Source of the DNA: Alphaproteobacteria bacterium
GTDB taxonomy: Bacteria > Pseudomonadota > Alphaproteobacteria > UBA9219
Assembly: GCA_028866275.1 (NCBI GenBank)
Contig: JAGWIK010000001.1
Location: 62,001 to 126,000, forward strand
Reading direction: 5' to 3'
DNA length: 64,000 nucleotides
Part shown: piece by piece, positions 34,774-42,897 of the stretch
Layout of the letters: each line of letters starts with the position of its first letter
Numbering within the stretch: position 1 is the first letter of the stretch
Made by a program: the position numbers and the translations under genes
Notes under the pieces: model-generated
Databases searched by the model: none
Seen by the model: the letters and a program-made list of their open reading frames with translations, nothing else
Told to the model about the DNA's origin: nothing

Positions 34774-36018
34774 ATGAAAAACAAAACCGCTTTATTGCTT
34801 GTCCTGACCGCGCTGGCCGTTCCGGCGCAGGCGCAAACCGTGGCGCAACCGCTGGCGGTTCCCATCACCCAGACCGCCGCTGCGCCGGCCGCGCCTGCCG
34901 CGCCCGACGTCACCGTGCCTTTGCTGTCGCCGCAATCGCAAAACCTTGTCGCGCCGCTCGACCTTGCCGCCAAGCAGGCGATTTTAATCGACGTGCCCAC
35001 AGGCGCCGTTTTGTACGCCCTGAACGCCGACCAACATATGCCGACCTCGTCGATGAGCAAGATGCTGACGCTCTATTTGGTGTTCGAGGCGCTGAAGGAC
35101 GGCAAACTGCATCTGACCGATAAAATCCGCATCAGCCCGCACGCCTTCTCGCAGCCCGGATCGCGCATGTTTTTGAACGCGGGGCAGGAAGTCAGCGTCG
35201 AAGATCTTATCCGTGGCGTCGCCATCCAATCCGGCAACGACGCCGCCGTGGCGCTGGCCGAAGCGTTAGGGTCGGGGTCGGAGCCCACCTTCGTCGATAT
35301 GATGAACGCAAAAGCGCGCGAACTGGGCATGGCCAACAGCCATTTCGTCGACGCGACGGGCTTGCCCGATCCCGATCATTATTCCACGGCCCGCGACCTC
35401 GCGACGCTGGCGCTGGCCTTGATGCGCAATTTCCCCGAATATTACCATTATTTTTCCGAAATCGACTTCACCTTCAACGGCATCAAACAGGGTAATCGCA
35501 ACCCCTTGCTGTATCGCAGCATGGGCTGCGACGGGATCAAAACCGGCCACACCGATGTCGGCGGCTATGGGTTGACGACGTCATGCGTGCAAAACGGCCG
35601 CCGCCTGCTCGCCGTGGTCAATGGCATGGACAGCATGCAGGCGCGCGCCGACGAACCGGCCAAGCTGATCGATTACGGCTATCGCGAATTCGGCGATTAT
35701 CCCATCGTCAAGGCGGGCGATGTCATGGCCAGGGCCGCCATATGGCAAGGCCAGGCCGCGACCGTTCCCGTTATCGCCACACAGGATCTGACAATATCGC
35801 TGCCGCGCGCGTCGCGCGACGGGCTCAAGGCTATCGTGACATTCGACCAACCTTTGGCCGCCCCCGTGCGCAAAGGCCAGCAAATCGGCACGCTGACGGT
35901 CACCGCGCCCGGCGTCGCCGATCGTCAAATTTCCCTTGTCGCCGCCAACGATGTCGCCCGCGTCGGTTTCTTTGCCCGCGCGTGGGATAATCTGAAACTG
36001 ATGCTGCACGGGAAATAA
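34774..36018 (+). CDS. dacC: D-alanyl-D-alanine carboxypeptidase (PBP5/6 type)
   Basis: This 414-residue enzyme removes the terminal D-Ala of peptidoglycan stem peptides in the periplasm. A signal peptide (cleavage near AQA) precedes a Pro/Ala linker. Active-site motifs are S93-M-S-K96, SGN 153-155 and KTG 256-258. A PBP5-type C-terminal beta domain and an amphipathic end (FFARAWDNLKLMLHGK) for membrane binding follow. I start at the ATG at 34774 with GGGG upstream. The symbol is a family name; dacA or dacF would also be used. Confidence 0.92.
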   Translation: MKNKTALLLVLTALAVPAQAQTVAQPLAVPITQTAAAPAAPAAPDVTVPLLSPQSQNLVAPLDLAAKQAILIDVPTGAVLYALNADQHMPTSSMSKMLTLYLVFEALKDGKLHLTDKIRISPHAFSQPGSRMFLNAGQEVSVEDLIRGVAIQSGNDAAVALAEALGSGSEPTFVDMMNAKARELGMANSHFVDATGLPDPDHYSTARDLATLALALMRNFPEYYHYFSEIDFTFNGIKQGNRNPLLYRSMGCDGIKTGHTDVGGYGLTTSCVQNGRRLLAVVNGMDSMQARADEPAKLIDYGYREFGDYPIVKAGDVMARAAIWQGQAATVPVIATQDLTISLPRASRDGLKAIVTFDQPLAAPVRKGQQIGTLTVTAPGVADRQISLVAANDVARVGFFARAWDNLKLMLHGK

Positions 36019-36021
36019 AGA

Positions 36022-36651
36022 ATGCCGCGCGGCAGATTCATCACATTGGAAGGCGGCGAAGGCGCGGGAAAATCGACTCAGGTAAAAAAACTCGCGGCGT
36101 TTTTGCGCGGCAAGGGCATCGACACCGTGCAAACGCGCGAAGTCGGCGGGTCGCCGTCCGCCGAAGCCATCCGCGACTTGTGGCTCGCGCCCAAAGACGG
36201 CCATTGGGACGCAATGACCGAATTGCTGCTGATCAATGCGGCGCGGCGAGAACATCTGGTCAAAACGGTGTTTCCCGCGCTCGATGCGGGCCAATGGGTG
36301 GTATGCGACCGTTTCGCCGATTCCACCCGCGCCTATCAGGGCGTCGGGCTGGGGCTGGGCATGGACGCCGCCGATTCCGTTTATCGCCTCATCGCGCCGG
36401 GGTTTGAACCCGACCTGACTTTGTTGCTCGACCTGCCGGTTGAAGAAGGCCTCGCCCGCATGGCCGCGCGCGGCGGACAGGACGACCGTTATCAGCAAAA
36501 ACCCGCCGCGTTCCATCAAAAATTGCGCGACGCCTATCTGGCGCTGGCCGACACGCACAAAAACCGGTTCCGTGTCATCGACGCGGCGCATGACCCCGCA
36601 ACGGTGGCGGCGTCGATCGAACAGGCCGTGCGCGCGTGGTTCGGGTTATGA
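36022..36651 (+). CDS. tmk: Thymidylate kinase
   Basis: This 209-residue enzyme phosphorylates dTMP to dTDP. The P-loop is EGGEGAGKSTQ (about 10-20), DRFADSTRAYQG near 95-106 is the DR(Y/F)-type substrate site, and the LID-like segment is RGGQDDRYQQ. It begins 3 nt after dacC and overlaps holB by 4 nt. Confidence 0.95.
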   Translation: MPRGRFITLEGGEGAGKSTQVKKLAAFLRGKGIDTVQTREVGGSPSAEAIRDLWLAPKDGHWDAMTELLLINAARREHLVKTVFPALDAGQWVVCDRFADSTRAYQGVGLGLGMDAADSVYRLIAPGFEPDLTLLLDLPVEEGLARMAARGGQDDRYQQKPAAFHQKLRDAYLALADTHKNRFRVIDAAHDPATVAASIEQAVRAWFGL

Positions 36652-37586
36652 CCGAAACCGCCTTCCATCTCGTCGGCCACGACGAAGCGATGCGTGAAAT
36701 CAAAACCGCCTTTGCTTCCGGCCGCATGCATCACGCCTGGCTGCTGACCGGCATCGAAGGCATCGGCAAGGCGACGCTGGCCAAACATATCGCCGGTTTC
36801 GTGCTGGCCGGCGCGGAAAAACTGGTTGCCGCCGAAACCCATCCCGACATGTTGACAATCCGTCGCCCCACCGATGACAAAACCGGCGAACAGAAAAACA
36901 TCATCCCTGTCGACGAAGCGCTCAAAGTCTCGACTTTCCTGCGCAAAACCGCGACCCATGGCGGCTGGCGCGTCGTGATTATCGACGATGCGCACGCGCT
37001 GAACCGCAATGCACAGAACGCCATTTTGAAAATTATCGAAGAACCGCCGCCGCGCACGCTGATCCTGATCACGGTGACGACGCCCGGCGCGCTTTTGCCG
37101 ACCATACGGTCGCGTTGCCGCGTCCTGCCGCTGGCGCCGCTGGAACCGGCCCATATGCACACGATTCTGCATGCATCCGCGCCGCAGCTATCGACCGATG
37201 ACGTCAAGGCGTTGATCGACTTGTCGGGTGGCAGCATCGGCTTCGCGCTGAAAATCCTGCGCAGCGAAGTCCTGCCTTTGTATCGCGAAACGCTGGCCAT
37301 TCTCGACGGGTTGCCGCAGCTTGACATCCCGCGGCTGCATAAACTCGCCGATCAAATCGCGCGCAAGGCCGATGCCGAAAGCTTCGACGTGCTGACTGCG
37401 CTGCTCACCGACCGGCTGCGCCGCGCCGTGCATGACGAAGCGACGGCGACGCCCGTGGGCCGCGTCGACCTCGCGCTTCAGCTTTGGGACAAAACGCGGG
37501 CTACCTTCGCCGTCGCCGACCGCGCCCATCTCGACCGCAAACTCGCTTTCATCAACGCCGTTACCGATATTCGCGCCGCGGTTTAA
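36648..37586 (+). CDS. holB: DNA polymerase III subunit delta'
   Basis: This 312-residue clamp-loader subunit has an AAA+-like fold. HHAWLLTGIEGIGKATLA (about 28-45) is the degraded P-loop, VVIIDDAHALNRNAQNAILK the Walker B/sensor region and IRSRCRVLPLAPL the SRC motif. The Zn-binding cysteine cluster seen in many forms is not obvious. It overlaps tmk by 4 nt. metG and tatD usually follow in relatives; here a convergent GtrA gene follows instead. Confidence 0.92.
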   Translation: MTETAFHLVGHDEAMREIKTAFASGRMHHAWLLTGIEGIGKATLAKHIAGFVLAGAEKLVAAETHPDMLTIRRPTDDKTGEQKNIIPVDEALKVSTFLRKTATHGGWRVVIIDDAHALNRNAQNAILKIIEEPPPRTLILITVTTPGALLPTIRSRCRVLPLAPLEPAHMHTILHASAPQLSTDDVKALIDLSGGSIGFALKILRSEVLPLYRETLAILDGLPQLDIPRLHKLADQIARKADAESFDVLTALLTDRLRRAVHDEATATPVGRVDLALQLWDKTRATFAVADRAHLDRKLAFINAVTDIRAAV

Positions 37587-37610
37587 CGCTACCGCATCGC
37601 CGCAAGGGTT

Positions 37611-38027
37611 TCACATCCCGAAAACATGCCGCCGCGCGGCAAAAAAATTGAAAAACATGCCCGCCGCCGTGCCCGCCAGCAGGCCCAGAACCGGATAATG
37701 GTAAACCAACGGCACGTTATGCACCAATAAACTGTATGTGCCGCGATTGAAAACCAATCCTACCGCGCATATCGCGGCGAATTTCGACAATTGCCGCGCC
37801 ACCGGCATCGGCGCGGCGTCGCGAAACGTAAAAACGCGGTTGCCGAACCATGTGAATGTCACGGCAAAGGGGAACGAGAAAAAACCGGCGGCAACGCGCC
37901 CCAATCCCAAAACATAGATGCCGAAATATAAAAACGCGCTGTCGACCACAAAACCCAACGCGCCGACAGCGCCGAATTTGGCGAATTGCCGCACAGTGCC
38001 GCGCCAGCGTTGCCATGAATATATCAT
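37611..38027 (-). CDS. GtrA-like membrane protein
   Basis: This 138-residue protein has four helices in the GtrA pattern: VRQFAKFGAVGALGFVVDSA, FLYFGIYVLGLG, FFSFPFAVTFTWFGNRVFTF and AGTAAGMFFNFFAARRHVF. GtrA proteins are thought to flip or assist undecaprenyl-linked sugars across the inner membrane. I start at the ATG at 38027, overlapping the upstream glycosyltransferase by 4 nt; the longer frame is a shadow of that gene. It is the last gene of a three-gene unit. Confidence 0.85.
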   Translation of the reverse strand: MIYSWQRWRGTVRQFAKFGAVGALGFVVDSAFLYFGIYVLGLGRVAAGFFSFPFAVTFTWFGNRVFTFRDAAPMPVARQLSKFAAICAVGLVFNRGTYSLLVHNVPLVYHYPVLGLLAGTAAGMFFNFFAARRHVFGM

Positions 38028-38953
38028 GCCGCGTCGCTGGCCTGCGGTGCGGGGATGTTCAAATACCGCATGCGCTTCATCTCGCGCCGCCCGCGCGTCA
38101 CGGTTTCCAATATCAATCCGCAGGCCAGACTCAGGAACGCCAGAATCATCAACCCCATCGACAGAACGGCGGTCGGCAGCCGCGGCACCAAACCGGTATC
38201 GATGAAATCCATAACTACAGGGATCATCAAAATCGTCGCCACCACCGCCAGAACCAGCGCGATCAACGAAAAAAACGGCATCGGCCTTTCTTCTTTGACC
38301 AAAACAACGATGGTCCATAAAATGCGGAACCCGTCGCGAAAAGTGCTCAGCTTGCTGATGGATCCTTCGGGCCGGTCTTTATAGGGCGTGGCAATCTCGG
38401 CAATCGGCATGCGCAATTCCAACGCATGCACGGTCAATTCGGTTTCGGTTTCGAATCCGGCGGCCAGCGCGGGAAAGCTTTTGACATAACGCCGCGACAT
38501 CACGCGATACCCCGACAACATGTCGGTGAAACGGCTGCCGAAAATCCACGCCACCATACCGGTCAACAGCCAATTGCCGAAACGATGGCCGGGGCGATAG
38601 GCTTTTTCAATATCGGTGACGCGCGCGCCATTGACCATGTCCAAAGATTCCGCGCACAGGCGGGCGATCATATCGGGGGCCGATGCGGCGTCATAGGTGG
38701 CGTCGCCATCGGTCAGAACGTAAATATCGGCTTCAATATCCGCGAACATGCGGCGCACGACATTGCCTTTGCCCTGCAACGGCTCGCGGCGCACGATGGC
38801 GCCCGCCTGCCGCGCAACCTCGACCGTGCGGTCGCGCGAATTATTGTCGTAAACGTAAATATCGGCATGGGGCAGGGCGCGCCGAAAATCGGCCACCGTC
38901 TGCGCGATGGCGGCCTCTTCGTTATAGCAGGGGATCAAGACGGCGGTTCTCAT
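38024..38953 (-). CDS. GtrB-like family 2 glycosyltransferase with C-terminal membrane helices
   Basis: This 309-residue enzyme starts with VLIPCYNEEAAIAQTV, then VYDNNSRDRTVE (about 33-44), the metal site TDGDATYD (about 81-88) and a GT2 catalytic-loop region. Two helices near 228-250 and 260-285 anchor it. The family moves a sugar from a nucleotide donor to polyprenyl phosphate on the cytoplasmic face (as DPM synthase and GtrB). 4-nt overlaps join it to both neighbours, a GT-C-like gene and gtrA. Confidence 0.88.
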   Translation of the reverse strand: MRTAVLIPCYNEEAAIAQTVADFRRALPHADIYVYDNNSRDRTVEVARQAGAIVRREPLQGKGNVVRRMFADIEADIYVLTDGDATYDAASAPDMIARLCAESLDMVNGARVTDIEKAYRPGHRFGNWLLTGMVAWIFGSRFTDMLSGYRVMSRRYVKSFPALAAGFETETELTVHALELRMPIAEIATPYKDRPEGSISKLSTFRDGFRILWTIVVLVKEERPMPFFSLIALVLAVVATILMIPVVMDFIDTGLVPRLPTAVLSMGLMILAFLSLACGLILETVTRGRREMKRMRYLNIPAPQASDAA

Positions 38954-40605
38954 GGAATCTTGCTTTCGTTGTATTTAACGGCGCACAATTTCATCGCCGT
39001 ATTGTCGTACAGGATGTCGGTCACAGTCTGGCAGTTTTGCGTCTCCAGCGTAAGACCGAAAGCGCGCAACGCCGCCGCGCCCTGATCCATGCGCCACGGC
39101 GGCAACAAGGCCATAAACCGCCCGCCTGTTTTGAAATGCGCGTCGATGCGCGCCTGCATCACCTTGTCGATGCCGAATCCCTGTTCGGGGCTGGCAAAAT
39201 TGCTTTGCACCCGGATAAAGGAAATATTCGCCGGAAATTCGGGGACAAGGTGGGAATAAGGCTCGTCGCTCGCCATTAAAATCATCAAATCCGACGTATC
39301 GCCCAGCGCGGGGATTTTGGCTTCGACATAATGCGCCGTCCATGTCGCGCGGCGATGCCAATCGCCGGGCTGGATGGACGCCGTCACGGCGGCAAGAATA
39401 AAGGCCGCCACCAGCCCCCGCGTCGTGACTTTCAACGGCAACATCCCGACGGCAAGGACGATCAGCAACGGCGCGATCATCTCCATCGTCACGGCATAGC
39501 GGTATATCGCGAACAGCGCGACCCACGCGGCATAGCTCAAGGCAAAGGCGGCGATCAAATACCGCGCGGCATAGGGGGCCGCTATCCTGTCGCTGGCCGC
39601 GCGGTTGCGCCCGAAAAACAGGCGCAGAAAAACGGCAACCGGCAGCACGACATATAAAATAGGCAATCGCCAGTCGCGCCATGCAATCTCGCCCACGCGC
39701 CACGGGTTATGCGCGAAAACAAAGGGCAAAGTCAGAATGTCGCGCCAGCCATGCGGCACATATTGCGTATCCTCGACATTGCCCGCGCCTTCCAGCGGCG
39801 AATGAAACACGTTGTTGAAATACGGAAAAACGGGGTTGCCGTAATGGCTGTACAAAAACCATCCCCAATCGCCGTAAGTCACGGCTACGCCCGCGATAAT
39901 GCCCAACCCGAAGGCAAAGCACAGCATGACGCGCCGCATGGCCGTGCCGCTGGCGAACAAAAACCCGCCGCATAAACCGGCGCAGTAAATCACGCCGGGT
40001 AATTTCAACCCCATCATCAATCCCGCCGGCACCCCAAAAAACAGCGCGAGGATAAAGGCGCGGCGCGCGGGGCCGATGGCCAGACTTTCGATATGCCGCG
40101 CGACCAGCGCCGCCGACAATAAAAACCCGATGCTGACGATATTGTCGCCGAACGTCGTGCCGACCAGGGCGATACCCTCGCCGCCCAACACGCCCAACCC
40201 CGCCAGCGCGGCGCAAACCACGACCTTGTGCCGCGGGTTGGGGACAATCAATGTGGCGTGCGCGATAAAGAACAGCAGAACGAAATTCAACCCCTGCACG
40301 CACCCCAGCAAAAACCCGACCAGTCTGGCGGGCCAATGCGTCGCCGCCAGAAAAAACGGCACGTCAAGCAGCGGGTTGTAAAAAGTCGGGATCTGCGCGG
40401 GCAGGATATCGCGCCCATAACGATCGTTCAAAAACGCATAGGCGTTATAAAAATGGTAATTGCGCAAATCCCAATTGGCGTCCTGTCCCAACGCCACGGC
40501 CAGCGCGCCATACATCAACGGCGCGAGGATTAACAGCGCAACGGCCAAAGCCCGGGCGCGTTGCCCGCGCGGCGGCAGAAAATGCGGCGGATGGATGATA
40601 AACAT
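38950..40605 (-). CDS. Polytopic membrane protein, GT-C-like sugar transferase candidate
   Basis: I infer the role; the sequence is not a clear match to a named family. The 551-residue product has about ten helices in the first 440 residues and a periplasmic-looking C-terminal domain (about 440-551). After helix 1 the loop reads GQDANWDLRNYHFYNAYAFL, with acidic residues where GT-C enzymes keep their catalytic Asp. With gtrB- and gtrA-like genes it would be the third partner (GtrC equivalent) that transfers the lipid-linked sugar to an acceptor outside. Confidence 0.68.
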   Translation of the reverse strand: MFIIHPPHFLPPRGQRARALAVALLILAPLMYGALAVALGQDANWDLRNYHFYNAYAFLNDRYGRDILPAQIPTFYNPLLDVPFFLAATHWPARLVGFLLGCVQGLNFVLLFFIAHATLIVPNPRHKVVVCAALAGLGVLGGEGIALVGTTFGDNIVSIGFLLSAALVARHIESLAIGPARRAFILALFFGVPAGLMMGLKLPGVIYCAGLCGGFLFASGTAMRRVMLCFAFGLGIIAGVAVTYGDWGWFLYSHYGNPVFPYFNNVFHSPLEGAGNVEDTQYVPHGWRDILTLPFVFAHNPWRVGEIAWRDWRLPILYVVLPVAVFLRLFFGRNRAASDRIAAPYAARYLIAAFALSYAAWVALFAIYRYAVTMEMIAPLLIVLAVGMLPLKVTTRGLVAAFILAAVTASIQPGDWHRRATWTAHYVEAKIPALGDTSDLMILMASDEPYSHLVPEFPANISFIRVQSNFASPEQGFGIDKVMQARIDAHFKTGGRFMALLPPWRMDQGAAALRAFGLTLETQNCQTVTDILYDNTAMKLCAVKYNESKIP

Positions 40606-40626
40606 GCCGTGACGACAGCCGCCGCG

Positions 40627-41406
40627 TTACTGCGCCGCGCCGCCGTTATCCGGCGTCGTCGAAAACGCCGTCGTGCCGTAAACCGGCGATGTCGGTTTTT
40701 GCATATTTTCCTGCGCCACGCCGGACAAGGACGCGCTCTGCGCGGCGGGCGGCGACATCGATGCGGGTGACAAAGCCGCGGGCGACAACGGCGCCATATC
40801 CCGACCCATCACGTCGCCGCCGAATTGCGGCGCGTCGACGATAAACGCGCCCATATGCTGGCGCAGGCCTGCTTCCAGATTGGTGCCCAAATCCTTCATC
40901 AAACCGTTCAACAACGTGTAATAGGCGTTCTGTTTTTCGATGTCGGTGGGGTTTTCCGGCAATGTGACGGTGCGCGTGGCCTCGGCATCGGTGTCGGCAT
41001 AACCGGGCGCGCCGTTGGCCTCGACCGACACTTCGGCATGCGCGGTATATTTCAATCCCTGCTGGCGCGTGAACCAGCTGTCCATGCCGTCCTTCACCGG
41101 CAACGGCGCGCTGGTCAGGGATGCGTCGCGAATAATAACGGAAGCCTGACCCGACGCGCCCGCGGCCTGCAACCGGTCCGACGCCCATTGCTTGATCGCA
41201 TCGGTAATCGTCGGCTTGAAATGGTTGGAATCATAAGGCGACCCGGCGGGCTGCATGCCGCTGCGGTCGGTCAGGGTGATATCGCGCACATTCATCGTGA
41301 TCTTGGGTGGCAACACGGCGTTATAGGGCGGTTGCGGCGCGGGCCCGTTGTCGGAACAGGCGGCAAGGGCGACGGCAAGGCCGCAGAACAGCAAAGCTTT
41401 TTTCAT
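40627..41406 (-). CDS. Lipoprotein of unknown function
   Basis: This 259-residue lipoprotein has MKKALLFCGLAVALAACSD at the N-terminus (Cys at 17). The middle has PYDSNHFKPTITDAIKQWASDRL and a segment PLPVKDGMDSWFTRQQGLKY, patterns I associate with uncharacterised alphaproteobacterial lipoproteins. The end is a low-complexity Ala/Pro/Ser tail. GGAG precedes the ATG at 41406. It is 21 nt upstream of the polytopic membrane gene and may be co-transcribed with the Gtr-like unit. Confidence 0.75.
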   Translation of the reverse strand: MKKALLFCGLAVALAACSDNGPAPQPPYNAVLPPKITMNVRDITLTDRSGMQPAGSPYDSNHFKPTITDAIKQWASDRLQAAGASGQASVIIRDASLTSAPLPVKDGMDSWFTRQQGLKYTAHAEVSVEANGAPGYADTDAEATRTVTLPENPTDIEKQNAYYTLLNGLMKDLGTNLEAGLRQHMGAFIVDAPQFGGDVMGRDMAPLSPAALSPASMSPPAAQSASLSGVAQENMQKPTSPVYGTTAFSTTPDNGGAAQ

Positions 41407-41454
41407 CGGAAACTCCGGTCGGAAATTCAAGGGTGAATCGCGGCAATGAGGCTA

Positions 41455-41515
41455 GACCGCGATCCGTTCAGGTGGAAGCATAAAATGGTTCCACCTGAAC
41501 GGTGAATCGCTGGTC
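41455..41515. repeat. Palindromic intergenic repeat unit 1
   Basis: CCGTTCAGGTGGAA (41464-41477) pairs perfectly with TTCCACCTGAACGG (41489-41502) around 11 nt. Outer arms GCGAT/ATCGC and GACC/GGTC extend it to a 61-nt imperfect palindrome. It lies between two genes and looks like the dispersed palindromic elements of alphaproteobacterial genomes. I saw no second copy in this window. Confidence 0.7.
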
Positions 41516-41528
41516 TTAAACAAAAAAA

Positions 41529-41579
41529 TAGAGCCTTTTTCCGGCAAACGCCGATTCTACCTATTCGGAAAAGGCTCTA
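41529..41579. repeat. Palindromic intergenic repeat unit 2
   Basis: TAGAGCCTTTTTCCG (41529-41543) pairs with CGGAAAAGGCTCTA (41566-41579) with one extra T, around a 22-nt middle. It follows unit 1 by 13 nt. The AGAGC...TTTTCCG arms resemble the AGAGC-type palindromes known from Rhizobiales genomes. It could also act as a bidirectional terminator. Confidence 0.7.
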
Positions 41580-41614
41580 GCCGAGAAAACCCGCGGTTAA
41601 AAGCGCGATTTGGC

Positions 41615-42037
41615 ATGGAACCCCACGATTGCGGCGTGAAAATGGCTGCGGGTTTCTGGTTTGCCGGCCGCATCATCGAACGCCTGCGCGCGCCGCGCGT
41701 GCTGTGGCTGGGCGAAGCCTTCATGTCCGCGCTGTCATGGGCGGGCGTGCTGCTGTCGAATATGGCATCGCCGGTTCTGATGTCCGTCGGCGCGGCCGGT
41801 TTCGGCCCCTATACCGTCGCTTGCGACAAGCTGTTGCAGGAAGAATTCACCGACGACCAACGCGCCACGCTGGGGTCGGTGGCGTCTTTTACCGGCAGCA
41901 TTCTATACGCCCTGTTCGCCCCGCTCATCGGTCTGGTCGCCGACCGTTTCGGCATCGCCGCCGGTCTTTGTTTCGGCTACGCTTTTTGCTCGCTGTCGCT
42001 GCCGGTTTTCATCCGTCTGTTCCGCCGTCACTTCTGA
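41615..42037 (+). pseudogene. C-terminal fragment of an MFS transporter
   Basis: Only about 140 codons remain. They hold roughly the last four helices of a major-facilitator protein: FWFAGRIIERLRAPRVLWLGE matches the loop-and-helix region after helix 8, and LLQEEFTDDQRATLGSV is typical of a late loop. No N-terminal half is present; the palindromic repeats lie 35 nt upstream. It has no Shine-Dalgarno. I read it as a remnant of a deleted gene, although a short expressed protein cannot be excluded. Its end overlaps nadC by 10 nt. Confidence 0.72.
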
Positions 42038-42897
42038 TCCATACCGATATCCAGAATCGGCGCGCTGTGGGTGATCCACCCCACGGCAATACGGTCGACG
42101 CCGGTGGCGGCAATGGCGGGCACGGTCGCAACCGTAACGCGACCCGACGCCTCCGCCGTTATGCGGCCCGCGATTTTGCCTACAGCCTGCCGCAACTGGT
42201 CGGGCGTCATATTGTCCAACAACACGGCATCGACGGGGCAGGCGGGCAGCAAGGCCAGAACCGCGTCCAGCTGCGCCAGCGTATCAACCTCGATTTCCAC
42301 TTTAACAAGATGGCCTATCGCCGCGCGTGCGCGTTGAATGGCGGGGGCAACGCCGCCCGCCACCGCGATATGGTTGTCTTTAATCAACACGGCATCGTCC
42401 AGCCCGAACCGGTGATTATGCCCGCCGCCTGCTTTTACTGCATATTTCTCGACCGCGCGCAGGCCGGGTGTGGTTTTGCGCGTGTCGCAGATACGCGCTT
42501 TGTGCGGCCTGGCGGCTTCGACCAGTTTATGCGTTTCGCTTGCTATCCCGCTGAGGCGACATAAAAAATTCAACGCCACCCGTTCGGCGGATAACAGGCT
42601 GCGGGCGCGGCCCTCGACCCGCGCCAGACTGTCGCCCGCCGCAATCCGGTCGCCGTCTTTTTTCAACGCGGTAAAAACAATATCGCTATCGATACAATCG
42701 AAAGCCAGCCGTGCCAGATCCAGCCCGCACACCACCCCGTCCTGCCGCGTATTCAGCACCGCCGCCCAAACCGCATCGGCGGGAATAATCGCGTTGGTTG
42801 TAATATCGCCGGCGCGGCCCAGATCCTCGCGCAGGGCGTTTTCCACCAGCGGACGCAATAAAATGTCGGGCAGGGGGGCAAGAGGCGCGTCGGTCAT
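42028..42897 (-). CDS. nadC: Nicotinate-nucleotide diphosphorylase (carboxylating)
   Basis: This 289-residue enzyme turns quinolinate and PRPP into nicotinate mononucleotide. Motifs are LNFLCRLSGIAS, TRKTTPGLRAVEKYAV and GGHNHRFGLDDAVLIKDNH, all typical of the active site. It overlaps the nadB stop by 4 nt and is last in nadA-nadB-nadC. Length is normal. Confidence 0.95.
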   Translation of the reverse strand: MTDAPLAPLPDILLRPLVENALREDLGRAGDITTNAIIPADAVWAAVLNTRQDGVVCGLDLARLAFDCIDSDIVFTALKKDGDRIAAGDSLARVEGRARSLLSAERVALNFLCRLSGIASETHKLVEAARPHKARICDTRKTTPGLRAVEKYAVKAGGGHNHRFGLDDAVLIKDNHIAVAGGVAPAIQRARAAIGHLVKVEIEVDTLAQLDAVLALLPACPVDAVLLDNMTPDQLRQAVGKIAGRITAEASGRVTVATVPAIAATGVDRIAVGWITHSAPILDIGMDQK

